Of a stretch of DNA of 64,000 nucleotides, positions 10,570-22,644 are shown piece after piece. The stretch covers positions 186,001 through 250,000 of the forward strand of contig WPDH01000272.1 in the NCBI GenBank assembly GCA_019137255.1. Reading direction: 5' to 3'. Numbering within the stretch: the first letter of the stretch is position 1; each line of letters opens with the position of its first letter. The notes under the pieces were generated by a model. That model was not told the origin of the DNA. It worked only from the letters and a program-made list of their open reading frames with translations, and ran no database searches. The translations under genes and the position numbers were made by a program. The stretch is from Corinectria fuckeliana (lineage: Eukaryota > Ascomycota > Sordariomycetes > Hypocreales > Nectriaceae).

Positions 10570-13500
10570 ATGTCCATGAATAGCAGCGAGGATGTGGGTG
10601 GGGAGCCGTCGGTAAGTAACGCAGCCAGTCACCCGCCCTTTAGTGTCTGTCTAATTGCCGATTGTTTGGGCCGCCTCAGCTAACCTTGCGTCTGCGTGTT
10701 TGTTCCAGCTGGCCGGCATCACCGCGAGTCAAGCCATGCCCGTCGATAGCGACCATTCACGAGGGCGCGCATTGTCCCTAGGCTTCCTACAAAATAGGCT
10801 CCGCAGACTGAGCTCCATCTCGGCCCGATCGACTCGATCTGATACAAATATCCAGACCATCGCCGATCTCAAAGGACAGCTGGGCCTGAACCTCCTCCAC
10901 GAGCCGTCCGAACCCCGAATCGACTTCATATTCGTACGTCTACCTGCACAACAGCCTAAAGTAAATTCGGCTGTGGCGGCTACTAAAATGAGATACAACG
11001 ACACAGATTCACGGCCTCGGCGGAGGATCGAGAAAAACATGGAGCTACTCTCCCGACCCAGCTATGTTCTGGCCCAAGGAATGGCTGCCAAACGAAGTCG
11101 GCTTCAAACACGTCCGCATTCACAGTTATGGGTACAACTCAGACTGGACCACAAAAATAGACAGTTTCCTGACCATCCATGACTTCGGACAAGCGTTACT
11201 AGCTGATCTACACAACTCTCCGTACCTTCGCAAGAACGGTCAAGTACTTCGCCTTGATTTGGCTGCCGTCGCTTCTGCTGACCCATGACTAGACCCCGAT
11301 CGTGTTCGTGGCTCACAGCATGGGAGGATTGGTTGCTAAGAAGGTAAGTCGGTGGCATTTAGCTAACCATGCTTCCATGGCTAGACGCTGAATAGTCCAT
11401 AGGCATACCTGTTAGCTACCAGAGATCCGACCTACCAGGCCATCGCACAACGACTCCACACGATGTACTTTCTAGGTACACCACACCGTGGAGCCGACTC
11501 GGCTAACCTTGCCAAACTTGTGAGCCAAGTAGCTGGCTATGGATCAAAGGCGTTCCTTCATGACCTTATGCCTGGCAGCGGCACGCTCGATGTCAGTCAA
11601 CACAGCATTCCGTCTCGGCATGACCTTGGAAAATATACTGACAACTTCCCGTAGCAAATTAATGATGAGTTTCGCCATGTTTGCGGAAACATCGATCTTT
11701 GGTCTTTTTCTGAGGTGGTGCCAACAAAACTCGGCCTCATAACGTCCCTGGTCGTGGAAAAAGAATCGGCAGTCCTAGGTACGTAGACTCGATATCAGTC
11801 CGCCGTCGTTCGCCATCTAATCTTCCAACGACACTCTTGTAGGGCTGCCGAAGGAACATGTTCAGTATATTGAGGCCAATCATCGCAACATCTGCAAATT
11901 CAACACCCCGCTTGATCCCAACTATATGATCTTGCAAAGGGCCTTCCTGACCACGATTGAGGACATGGGAACTGACTGTACGCTTTTGGAAGCCCCCAAG
12001 ATGGTGAATATTGTGCTAACCCTTTCTCAGTCTCGTTCCAGCAGCAAGATGAGTATAGGTCACAGATGAAGAAGATTTCGTCTCTTCTCAGGGTTGATCA
12101 GAGGCCCGACGCCATCCTTCTGGCCACCAACGAGAAGCAGCACTCTGGATCATGTCAATGGCTAACCGAAAGCGACACTTTCCAGGAATGGATGGATGGT
12201 CCAGTTGGAGATTGGGAAGATGCAGACCCATCACAAAGCCTTTCGGAAAATCAGTCGCCACCGATCTTGTGGCTTAACGGGCGACCTGGAACTGGGAAAT
12301 CCGTGGCAGCCAGTCATGCCATCCGCTACTTGCAATCGTGCAACCTCGACTGCAGTTTCTACTTCTTCAAACATACGGATAAAGCTGCCTCGACTGTGGC
12401 TGCATTTCTCCGATCCCTGGCATTCCAAATGGCCGAGTCTAGCTTCGAGGTTCGTCGGGCCATGGCGTCTATGGCCGAGGACGAAATTAGAATAAATCAC
12501 GACGATCATCATATGCTGTGGACAAGCCTCTTTGTCGAGAGGATATTGAAGCTCGATCATACTAGGCCTCAGTTTTGGGTCATAGATGCAATCGACGAAT
12601 GCTCAACCAAGGGAATGCCGGCCTTGGTTTCGATGTTGTCAAACCTAGCCTACAAGATGTCCGTTCGAGTCCTCATGACCAGCCGGCCGGGCGGACAACT
12701 GGAGAGAACTCTCACGCTGGAACGAACCGAATTTTCCGAAGTAAACACCGGCCAAGACGGGTCTCTAAGAGACATCGAGCTCTTGGTAAAGGCTAGGTGC
12801 CCACGAGCCGGCGATGATGGACCTTACCAAGATTTGGTTGCTGATGTGATTGCCAAGTCCAACGGTATCTTCCTTTGGGCATCACTGACGGTAGCTAAGC
12901 TGGAAGATGCATATAGCGTCGAGGATAAACAAGAAGTGCTCCGTCAGATACCACCTGAGATGGACAAGTTCTATTCTCGCATCATTGCGTCAATTGCCGA
13001 GTCGCCCAGCTCTGAACTCGCGAAATGCATCTTGAAATGGACAATTTGTTCGCCCAGACCACTCCATATCACTGAGCTTGCGGAGGCAATCAAGTCCGAC
13101 ATTGGCCGAACTCTTACGGCATCCGCCAGTCAGCTCGAAACGATGACAGGTCATATGGTGTTCGTGGACAACCAATCCCGGATCCATATTACGCATCAAA
13201 CGACGTCGGCATTCCTGGCCCGGCCTAGGGAGGGCTTCTGGATCGATCGCGCAACCGCACATTCTCGACTCGCTGAGCTATGCCTTCTTGTTCTGTGCGG
13301 TAACGACTTTACACCACCGAGAATGCGTCGAGGGACCACGACAGCCAGACACACTCCTGCATCACCACTTTCAGACTACGCTGCCCTTAACTTTTCGTAC
13401 CACCTCGTGCATGGCTCCTCAGCTGCTGATGCTCCGATTATCTTGCTGAACAAGTTCTTCAGATCCAACATCCTTACCTGGATCGAGAGAACGGCTGCCA

Positions 13501-15824
13501 GCGGCAATCTTTGGACCCTACAGCTCACTGCGCAAAGGCTGAAAACATATCTGAGCCGAAGAGCGAAGTATCAGTCGCCGGTCAGCGTTGAAACCCAAAC
13601 CGTCGCGGCGTGGGCTGGAGACATCTACCGTATTGTTGCGGCTTTTCACTCCAACCTGCTTGAGTCACCGTCCTCGATTTACTTCATCATCCCACACCTT
13701 TGTCCTCCAAAGTCCATAATTTGGCGGCTTTTCGCCAAGCCAACCAAAAGGTTGAGAATCACAGGCGTATTTGAGGAAGATTGGAACGACAGGTTAGCAT
13801 GCTATCTGTTCCCAGAGGATGCATCGGCTATTGCCTGTTGCAATCGTCTACTTGCAGTTGGCCTTGCCGACGGTGACATCAAACTGTACCACATCGCTGG
13901 CTCCAGCATGTTTGACTCTGCAGGGAAGTTGGAGCACGGCAAAAAAACCAGACATCTAGCCTTCAATCAATCTTCTTCGCTCCTAGCCTCTTGCAGCGCT
14001 AGGAAGTTGATTCTGTGGGATATCCAAGCAACTCATGCAATGTCATTTTCACGTATGTGGTCACAAGATATTGACTTCACTCCGTCCTACGTCGCGTTCC
14101 ACCCGGAGCAGAACACCATCACGCTCACGAACCCCCAGTATAGTGCAGTTGTCGCTTTCAGCGTGACGGATGGCCACAGAGAAAAACCCGTCCTTCTGCA
14201 CTCAATGTCGGACTCCGACTCTTCCGATGAGAGTGGCCGACAACTAGCTGCTTGGACGCCATCGGAGCGGGTTCGGTTGGACCACAACCAGAAACTCGCT
14301 GCGCTTTCATACCGAAATGCGTCTGTTTCGATCTGGGACCTTGGTTCTGTCGAGAAAATTGGCAATTTTGAGAAGGAAGGCTTTGAACATGTCTACGCCT
14401 CGCCGCAAGCTCTCGACATGATCTTCAACCCAGTTTCTGAGCTTGAGCTCTTTGCCGTGTCTTACAAGGATGGAGACGTTGTAACATGCAATCCATGGAC
14501 ATTGGAACAGGTTAATGAGTGCCATTTACCAGTTTCGCTGGATGTCCTTGCCGCCACCTCGGATGGTCGCATTCTGGCAGGCACAGCAGAGGATGGAGGA
14601 ATTTACCTCTTCTTATTCGAGACTCTACAACCCTTGTATCAAATCGAAAGACCTGACGACCAATTTCAAATCCATGACATAACATTCTCAGCCGACAATC
14701 TACGATTCTTCGACATTCGAGGACAGTCCTGTAACGTCTGGGAGCCCTTCGTTCTTGTACCAAAAGATGGATCGGACGATTCTTCTTCGGAACCTCATAG
14801 CGAGCAAATCATCCTCCAAGAGTCGCCAGTGTCGCATGCCCACGTTTTCCAATGGGGAGAGGCCATCACTGCCATCGAGCAGGCTGTTCGTGGCAAGTTA
14901 CTGCTGTTAGGACGGCAGGATGGCACCATCGACATATGCGACCCGATTTCGGGCGATATGATCGACAAACTTCGTGTCCACGACCCATTCACCGAAATAA
15001 AGCATCTGGATTGGAACGACGAAAAGAGTTGTTTGCTCAGCGTGGATAACTCTGGCCGCTACATCGTCACGACATTATCCTTCGGTGCAAAAGGTGTTAA
15101 GACCCACACCAGCTGCTTGCTGGACCACCGAGAACGGGCTCCGGTTCAACAGGCCTTTTTCGACCCCAAAGCCGAGTTACTGCTCATTCGAACCGATTTG
15201 AATGTCCAGATTATCGGTCTCGATGGCTGCGTTGTAGCAGAAGACGGAAGTCTTCCAGGGAGTTGGTGGATGAGACACCCGTCTGATAGGTCTCAGCTGA
15301 TCGCTGTTCACGGGACTCGCCTTCACCTATTCGAGTGGTGCTCCTTAGAGAGGCTCTTGGAGACTGATGGTATTACTCTGATCAGCCCCGAGCTCTCTGT
15401 TTGGACCACATGTCCCCCGTGGGTAGGCGGCGAAGGCTCAGGATTTCTAGCTCATGGTTCTCTCCGGCCGCAGGGCCGAAGAATGGACCTTTTCGCGCTT
15501 GATTTATCTAAGATATCAACCGAAACCAGAGGTGTCATAGTTCAGGTGCTCCGTACCGATTCTTTTAAGGTCCAGTCAGTGCTGGGCTGCTTAAGGTCGA
15601 GCCTCTTCTTTCTCGATACAAGCGGGTGGGTGTGCTCCATCAGCGCGAAGAACTTAGGGAAGGCAGTTCACTACATGCGCCACTTCTTCATCCCGCATGC
15701 CTGGCGCACAGGAGACGACGTTATGATCAGGATAATTTCGAAGACCACAGTGGCACTTGGGAGAGGGGAGCAGTTGATTATTTTTCATGGGTTCTTGGAG
15801 TTTGAGGAGAAGGTACCGATTTGA
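10570..15824 (+). CDS. NLR-type protein: SesB-like hydrolase, NACHT, degenerate WD40 repeats
   Basis: Eight exons (10570-10611, 10709-10933, 11007-11243, 11293-11343, 11403-11591, 11655-11778, 11843-11977, 12031-15824) give 1598 aa with matching phases. Residues about 70-300 form an alpha/beta-hydrolase of the SesB/DUF676 type, with HGLGGGSRKTW, the nucleophile elbow AHSMGG (Ser about 177) and YFLGTPHRGAD. The NACHT NTPase follows, with Walker A GRPGTGKS at about 418-425 and Walker B VIDAIDEC near 520. From about residue 900 on there are weak WD40-like blades, such as KLILWDI and SVSIWDLGSVE. In filamentous fungi this architecture belongs to STAND/NLR proteins linked to heterokaryon incompatibility and cell death: the repeats sense, NACHT oligomerises, and the hydrolase is the effector. 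The specific trigger is unknown. The catalytic Ser and both NTP motifs are intact, so it looks functional. The 3.8-kb last exon has no stop. Confidence 0.85.
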
Positions 15825-16084
15825 GGGGGCATTAATTAGAGTCATATGTCACGGGAATGAAAAAGAGAAAAAGGCCGGTCATGATTAAGTTGAAATTATT
15901 TGCACATACAGACCTCAGGTAGTAAGCAAGATCGATTGAAAGTTGTTTATAGGAACAGCAAAGAAAAGTCTCGAAATCACATTACTGTACCATTTGATCG
16001 CCATATAACAGTCTTATCGCGGACTTCTTGCTTAAAACCTGCTTATATATGCATACCTCTTAACTTTTTCATCGTCGGGACGAA

Positions 16085-17930
16085 TCATTCCATTCCAGCA
16101 GGGGTTTTTTTCCTCCAGTCCAGGCCACGTTTCTGGACAAGCATTGCTAGCGGAGCTGGGAATAGCATGATAAGAGCAAAGAGGCCAAAACACCACCCCA
16201 ATCCTACAGCATCGGCCAGAGGTTGCTGAGACGCAATGGCGGCACCGGCTCCTATACAACGCACCAGGTTGTAAGATGCCTGGACGGTAGCAGACGCATG
16301 CGGATTCAGGTCCGTCAGTAGGGTGCCACAAAGCTGCAAGAAAGTTAGGAACCAGTGTGCCAAGCACAATATTGAAGACAGGAAGAATGTCGTACAGTGA
16401 ATATACTAGAAGTTGTCGCCCCGGTGATGAACTGCATGACAAGGGGTACGACAATATGCTACACAAGGGTTAGATCTAGGTGCTAGTGGGTTCTGGAGGC
16501 CTTTTATACAGCCTCACTCACCGTTTGTCTCATGAGACTAACTCCGTAACCAGCCGTTCCCATTGCGCTAAGGATAACTAATGTATGAATCCCAGCGAAC
16601 CGCGCCTCTTCGATTGGAAAATCGGAGATATCATCTCCTCGTCGATATTGGCCGTTTCGTCCTTGCCGGGAAGCAAATCTCTTGATATTTCTATCCAAGA
16701 ACTTGCCTTGTTACAGTTAGTTAGTCTTGACTCTTGGTAGAAGTCAGATATGAGGATGCATACCTGTTAAGTAAGAGGCCATGGCTCCGCCCACCCCAGA
16801 TGGTAAATAGACTAGGCCCGTCTGTAGATAGTCTAGGTTGTACACGTCGATACACTGTGCTGCCAAAGACGACTGCAGCGTCATCTTGACCACGTAGGTA
16901 ATGGACCCGATCAAGATAACTGAAAAGTTTCCCCTGCAAAAGAGCATCGGGATACATTTCAGTGGGTTTGGGAAATGGTGTTTCCGCCTGCGTGGTATTT
17001 CTTGCAATGGGCTGTCCTTCGTTTTGCGGTCTTTGGTACGCGAATCAAAGAGGCTCCGGTGAACACCACGAGTGGGCGCACTGCCATTTCCAACGATTCT
17101 TCTCTGGGTCTCAGGAAGCAGAAGGAGAACCATTATGAAGTAAGTCCCTGTCAAGATGGCGAGAAACCAGAATATCCATCTCCAGCTGAGCGTTTGAGTC
17201 AACACGCCAGCTATGACCGGGCAAAAACTTGGGGCCGCGTTAGTGCTACATACTGTTAGTAGTGGCTCGTAAGAAGGCTTCTTCGAACTGTGTACGCACA
17301 AGACAATCAAGGAACCAACGTAAGAGCCCCGCTCCCCGACCGTGGTAATATCAGCGAGTACACCATACGCTGCACCATATGAACCTACCATTCATTCATT
17401 AGGTTAGAACTCGAGGGTGGAAAGGGGACTAGCCTGCCTGAAGCACCGGCACTCTGAACCATACGGAGGACGAACAACAGAGGATACGAGTTTTGTAAGG
17501 CCATGCCGATATTGGAGCCAAACACCAGAGAAAACATGAGAATGTAAGCAGGTCTCCGACCACCCTGGTCAGCAATGTCTCCCATGAAGGCTGGTGCGAT
17601 GCCGGCGACAATCAAATAGCACGTCACGGTCAGGTTGATGAGGGTAACCGACACCCCTAGGTCAGTGGCCATGGGCACTAGGGCCGGGAAGTAGATGTAG
17701 CTGCTGAGCGTTGAGAACATGGCGCCGAAGGAAGCGACGAAGCTGATCCATTTCTTCTCATGGTTGCTGAATATCGAGAACGGCGGTTCCAGCTCTGTTT
17801 GTGTCTCTGGCTCTGCCTTTGCCTCCACCTCCGCCTCTGTATTGCATTTCTTTTCGATCGGAAGTTTGTTCATCATTTCAATAGGCTGGATACTTGCCGG
17901 ACTCAGCGCAGGGCTACGCACTGGAGTCAT
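16085..17930 (-). CDS. MFS transporter, DHA1 (multidrug/H+ antiporter-like)
   Basis: Six exons (17438-17930, 17300-17384, 16764-17245, 16522-16706, 16396-16458, 16085-16333; minus strand) give 518 aa. A cytosolic N-terminus of about 55 residues rich in Glu and Lys precedes TM1. The DHA1 motif A appears as GDIADQGGRRPAY in loop 2-3, and the RMVQSAGASG and ERGSYVGS signatures follow. A long central loop, rich in Arg and Lys, separates the two halves. The C-terminal half has NPHASATVQASYNLVRC, typical of the Qdr-like subfamily. Intron 1 (17385-17437) has a GC donor, TCAG to GCAGGC; GT alternatives break the frame or the conserved length. It probably exports small toxic molecules at the plasma membrane. 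The adjacent methyltransferase gene might hint at a metabolite pair, but that is speculation. Confidence 0.85.
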
Positions 17931-18417
17931 CGGATAATTGAGGAAGTGGAAAGAAAGGCCGGCTTGGTACAGTTGCTGTGAATAAGAGACGCAACCCCGC
18001 TCTGGCGCAGGTTCGGCTTTGTTTACTGATCAGTGCGAGAAGCCGAGGTCAGGTGATGCGTGCTTCCGGGGATTGGAGATCTCAAGCTCTGTCCCGTCAT
18101 GTTATAATTAATAGGGATATCATAACTATAAAGCCATTAACCAACGAGTATATCCCGAATAGCCTTGAAGAAAATATTGATAGTAAAGAATTAGCATTAC
18201 AGTCTACTACTAGATTTTCAACGACCGAGACTTGGAAATACAGACGGCTTCACTGTGTTCAGTATTACATGAGCCAGGCCCGTCCTTGTTGCTCGAGATC
18301 GCCGTATTATAACTCCCTGTTTGTTAAACCCGCTACTCATATACCGATACCTCAACCCTCAATTAAAAAGTTTATTTCAACAGTGCCAACACTTAGGACC
18401 CGTCCAACCGAAGAACC
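17931..18417. other. Spacer between MFS and methyltransferase genes
   Basis: No supported gene. Part of it (18090-18250) is AT-rich. A 162-codon frame at 17978-18466 lacks an ATG start and any family resemblance, and overlaps the methyltransferase 3' end, so I do not call it. Confidence 0.45.
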
Positions 18418-20080
18418 TCACGCAGTAGGGGGCTTTCGGGCCCAGACGACCTTTTGCCGGATGTAGGCATGGATCGCTTTTGACTGGATCTCGCGCCGGA
18501 AGTGAGCACCAAAGACGCCGATTTCTTCCTTCGACCAGCCCAGCAGGTCCGCAACAAACATCAGAGTGCCTTCAATGTCCCGCAGAATGGCGGCTTGAAA
18601 ATACTCGCCAGCCTCTTTGAGGACGGGATCGTTGGACCATCCGCCGATAGGAACCTGTTTTCAGCGATGGTTAGTCTTCTACAATCTTGCAAGATGATAC
18701 AAAACTCTCGGATTTCCAGATACTCGCCTTGAAATTCTCCTCGTTGACGTCCACGAACCCTGCCTCTGAAATTCCCCTCTTCTGCACTTCATCCTCCAGG
18801 ATGGCGAAAGATCGTCCAAGTCTGCGCCCTCCTTCGAAGAATATCTTCCCCCATTGGCTCATGGCACTGGCGCTGTGCACAGATCCGTCGTCGCTGGTGA
18901 TGGTTGGTGAGCCTTCGTGGCTCTCGATGTATCCGCCCGGCTTCAAGCATCTGTAAGCTTGCTTGAAGAGGTCCAGCCAGTCGACAATGCTTCCAACCAA
19001 GAAGCGTATGTGGACGAAGTCGAAGGAATTTTCCTCAAAAGTCCATTCTTGCGTGCAGTCATCGATTTGACTAGTGATTAGCGGGAACCAGAACGTTAGT
19101 TTCAGAGCTGAGCGAGCGGTCTTTTTGGTCCTCACAATTCAAGGTTAGGCGGAACCCAGCTTGGTTGAATAGGTGAAACGTCGGTGCCAATCACACTTGA
19201 GCTTGGGTATTCGTCCGCAAAGTCGCTATCAAGACTGATCAACCGGTGAACTCGGACGGAGATGCGTAAGGGTGATAATACATTGCCCATATTCCTTAGT
19301 AAGTTTCATCCTTGTTAGTTCTGCTGGTCTCGTACTCAACGGAAGAACCTTCGTACCTGTTCCCGTTCCAATATCGACCACTTTCTAGAGGCAGGCAGCC
19401 AGTCAGCCTTGAACGTCTTGAATACTTTGGAGTAAACAAACCTGCAAGTCCTTATTCAACGGTGCCTTGTGGAGTTTTCCATTGAACAGTAGGGTTGCGC
19501 CGTGATGGCTGTAAATGTAATGAGTATACGTGCTCTACCTATCCCAGTGTGCGCCGCAGCCACCCCAACAGACCCCAACTCACTTGATGTCTAGCGCCTC
19601 ATTCGATTGATCGTCGTTGGTAACCCTGTAGAACGTCAGTCTTCTTGGCAGCTTCCTTATTCAGGGACACGGATAAGAGCGTAAGAGGCCCACGAACCAG
19701 TACTGGGCATTGCCTTGGTCGCTATGGTAGCTTCTTCCATTGATCGTTCTATAGTGAAGTATGGAAGACGACAGTGATGCTGTGGAGCTGGAATTGTCAC
19801 CAAGAGCTGAGTCTTGATCGTCAGCATCACTTTCAGACTGATTAAATCTCACGGTCAGCCTGACGCTTAATATCGTCGGAGAGCGACGTACCTCAGCCAA
19901 GTGCGCCCAATATTCGGGTGGAAGGAGGTCGACGGCAAGTTCTTCCACGGCCGGCGTCGTAGAAATGGTACCTTGGGCGGTCGATGGAGGAGTGGCTTGC
20001 TCGGTGTTGCATTCATCGGAACGAGGCGGGGTTTCTGCAGTCATAACCTCAACTTTCGGTGTGGTTTCACGCTTTGACAT
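18418..20080 (-). CDS. LaeA-like / TAM-type SAM-dependent methyltransferase
   Basis: Nine exons (19892-20080, 19698-19837, 19584-19625, 19442-19508, 19357-19384, 19282-19294, 19136-19225, 18728-19070, 18418-18654; minus strand) give 382 aa. The first about 110 residues are low-complexity, rich in Ser, Thr and acidic residues, as in many fungal relatives. The core begins at [15 protein letters not shown]. The SAM-binding motif [16 protein letters not shown], is assembled from three exons, one of only 13 nt. Then come [12 protein letters not shown] and CLKPGGYIE, the post-motif regions. The end ARKPPTA is typical. Intron 8 (18655-18727) appears to be GC-AG (TTCAAG to GCGAGT). Relatives are annotated as secondary-metabolism or regulatory methyltransferases acting on small molecules or proteins; the acceptor here is unknown. 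Confidence 0.82.
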
Positions 20081-20644
20081 TTCGGCACGGAATAGGCCAA
20101 GAGTCCGTTGGGTGGAGGTAGTAGGTCAGTGTGAGATATACCGAAGAATGTGAGGGTATTTTGCCCTTTGGACGATAAGAGAAGCGGGGTAAACGTCATG
20201 CCATCTGTTCAGGACCTATACGCTGGTTGCCGAGGCTCGTCACATGCTGGTGTCTTTGCTATATGCCGCTATGTTATCAAGAAGATAGCCAAGATTCATC
20301 ACTAGCTGGTGGGTACTAGATTATAAAGTGGGCAACAACGTCCATAGAATCTCGTGGTTTAGCTCTAGGTTATACTACGATTTAGTTGTAACTAGCTACC
20401 TAGCTTGCGTAGTGACGCACTATACTCCGTAATATGCAATACGATTCCCTATCACAGTTAGCTTCTACATCCACTTGCTCGCCGTCTATTGAGGACATTA
20501 TTGATGATCAGTTCGCAGTCAGAGCACGTCATGAAAAAGGCAATACGTTGCAAAGTGGATGATATCAAATGACTCAAGTGCATATAGACTAACGCTAAAA
20601 CTGACAACGATTACCCCCCGGCACTAGGTCACACTCCATTCCCA
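20081..20644. other. Intergenic, no gene recognised
   Basis: It runs from the start of the methyltransferase gene to the 3' end of the PAP2 gene. The part at 20260-20460 is AT-rich. No repeats or RNA genes are evident. Confidence 0.45.
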
Positions 20645-21820
20645 TCAAACATACTCCTCTCCTCTAGCACCGGTTCCCACAGCTCTGCGAGTGATCGTCG
20701 GTGTCATGTGGTGGTCGTTGGGTACATCGCGGTCGTGATGATTGTGCTTGTCCCTGAGGCCGCTACCCCCAAACCCTCCCCAGCCAGCTTTTCGGGTAAA
20801 GACTGCATCGACCAACTCAGCACCCTCGACGGCGTACATGAAGGGCGCACCACGGTTGAGGGGAATGTGGTTGAACCTCCAGTCCCAAATGGCAGCGTAC
20901 GTCATCCTGTATGACGAAAAGGCCATGATTGTGCCGATAATGGCACCGCCCACGACGTCGTACCAGTTATGGAACTTGTCAATGGTCAGAGCTCCTCCGA
21001 TCAAGACGGCGCCGAGGACTGGGGCATAGATAAGGATGAGTTTCCACATGGCCGGATGGTAGTTGGAGAAGACCTTGAGCTTCGCGTTGAGGTAGAGGTA
21101 GAGGTAGATGAAGCCAGCAAAGGCTGCAGTAGTGTGTCCACTGGGGAACGCTTCGAGACTATCGTCAATCTGATCCTGGTCGCCGGTGCAGATTTCCTTG
21201 GTGTAGAACAGCTGCTGAAAGCCTTTTCGGTTGTAGCCCTTGTCGTTGGCCAGGCTGACGTCTGGCTTGCAGACATCCAGGAAATGTGGGCGCAGGCCTC
21301 CGATGAGCCACTTGAGGAACACCTGGAAGACGGCGGCTGCAATGAGCGAGTACAGAAGGCCGATGACGGCGTTGTTCACGTCCCAGAAGGAGCGGATGCG
21401 GATCTGCATGAGGAGGATGATGACGATGGGGATGACACTGGCGAGGAAAGCGGCGAGCCAAATGGGGATGATTTCATCCCTCAGGGGAAACGCGAAGTCG
21501 GGGTAAACAATCTCGCCATCGGAAAAGTTGACGGCAAAGGATCTCGAGGGAGCTGGATGCGCCTTGTAAACCTGCAAGAGAATGGCGGTTAGAAGATGAA
21601 AGGGATCAAGTGTTTCGTGGACAGCGAAACTTACTCCGAGGCCAACCGCGCCCATGAGGGCCATGGTGAGAATATCCAGCCAAGTGCACTTCAGCCACTG
21701 CCCGAAACTGGGTCGCCTAGCCATGCTGTAGGGCTCGCGGGGGCGTCTTTTGGGCCGAGAGACTGGCGTGTTGTGGCGAGGCTGGGCGGCCGGCTCGCTG
21801 CTGCGGTTGAAGAAGCGCAT
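20645..21820 (-). CDS. PAP2 lipid phosphatase (diacylglycerol pyrophosphate / phosphatidate phosphatase)
   Basis: Exons 21635-21820 and 20645-21571 (minus strand) give 370 aa from the ATG at 21820. A longer in-frame ATG lies at 21937, but the extra 39 residues look like leader sequence, and MRFFNRSS is the more family-like start. The 63-nt intron keeps frame if unspliced; it has GTAAGT and TTGCAG ends, and its removal gives GLGVYKAHPAPSRSF. Six membrane segments are visible. The catalytic phosphatase signature is present: KWLIGGLRP (KX6RP), FPSGHTTAAFAG, and HNWYDVVGG as the last motif. The enzyme dephosphorylates lipid phosphates on endomembranes or the vacuole, as yeast Dpp1/Lpp1 do. The C-terminal tail is His-rich and hydrophilic. 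Confidence 0.87.
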   Translation of the reverse strand: MRFFNRSSEPAAQPRHNTPVSRPKRRPREPYSMARRPSFGQWLKCTWLDILTMALMGAVGLGVSFAVHETLDPFHLLTAILLQVYKAHPAPSRSFAVNFSDGEIVYPDFAFPLRDEIIPIWLAAFLASVIPIVIILLMQIRIRSFWDVNNAVIGLLYSLIAAAVFQVFLKWLIGGLRPHFLDVCKPDVSLANDKGYNRKGFQQLFYTKEICTGDQDQIDDSLEAFPSGHTTAAFAGFIYLYLYLNAKLKVFSNYHPAMWKLILIYAPVLGAVLIGGALTIDKFHNWYDVVGGAIIGTIMAFSSYRMTYAAIWDWRFNHIPLNRGAPFMYAVEGAELVDAVFTRKAGWGGFGGSGLRDKHNHHDRDVPNDHHMTPTITRRAVGTGARGEEYV

Positions 21821-22644
21821 CGTGGGTGTTTGTGGATGGACAGAGGCGAACAACAGAGGCGAACAACACTGGCCACTAGCCCTGGCTGGCGTCGGAAAGA
21901 TGGATAGACTCAAATGGTGTTGAGACGAACGAGGCATCTAACAATGATGAGACTCAGACTCCCGTGAGTCTTAAAGGAACTCACCATCGGGCTATACAAC
22001 CCCAGACTCTACAATGGTTGACGTCATCTACTTGACCTGTGAAACAGAGCTGCTGGGCCATCTCCAAGCGAAGCTGCTTCGCAGCTCTGGACGCGACGTC
22101 ATCCAGTCGCGCTTCCCTGGCAGCAAATGGTTTCCCGGCAGAGTCGTGCCGAGCTTGCAAATAGCAATCGGCCACACTCCTTTAGCGGGAATGTTCCCGT
22201 TCCCGCCAAGCCGCTAAGAACCCCTGCAGGCTTTGTTAGCTGTAGATCCTACGGTAACATATTCGTACACCCTGCTGTTCCTTAAAACCAAGTTTTCCTC
22301 CAACCAGGGTCAATCAGTCGGATACGAAAATTGAGGAGGCGGGTACCTATTGAATGAGCCTTACTTCGTAGTGTCACACCTATGCTCAGCATATTTACGC
22401 AATGGTGGAGGGCGGGCTTGGGCTGCTCAATAATGAGTGGAGATTCCACATTCATTCACAGCTTTCCTGGTCATGGGGCATGGGTAAGGTTAATCAACTT
22501 GCCTGTCAACTCCACTCCCAGAAGTTGACGAGAGATCAATGACGACGCTGTTGGTGCCTGGATTCGCACCAGGTTGTAGGACCTATGAAACCATCTAGAC
22601 ATAAGTCAGAATACTAAACATTCCCTGGGCTGCCTTCTAGGAAG
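21821..22644. other. Intergenic, no gene recognised
   Basis: Apart from the 5' leader of the PAP2 gene, nothing is recognised. No tRNA or repeat could be supported by eye. Confidence 0.4.

Noticed and set aside
17978..18466. 162-codon plus-strand frame
   Set aside because: It has no ATG start or known domain, and overlaps the well supported methyltransferase 3' end.
21823..21937. 39-residue N-terminal extension of the PAP2 protein
   Set aside because: An ATG exists at 21937, but the segment looks like an untranslated leader; kept as an alternative only.
22520..22600. Possible tRNA-like stretch around GGTGCCTGGATTCGCACCAGG
   Set aside because: Only a short hairpin can be formed; no full cloverleaf with A- and B-box could be drawn.
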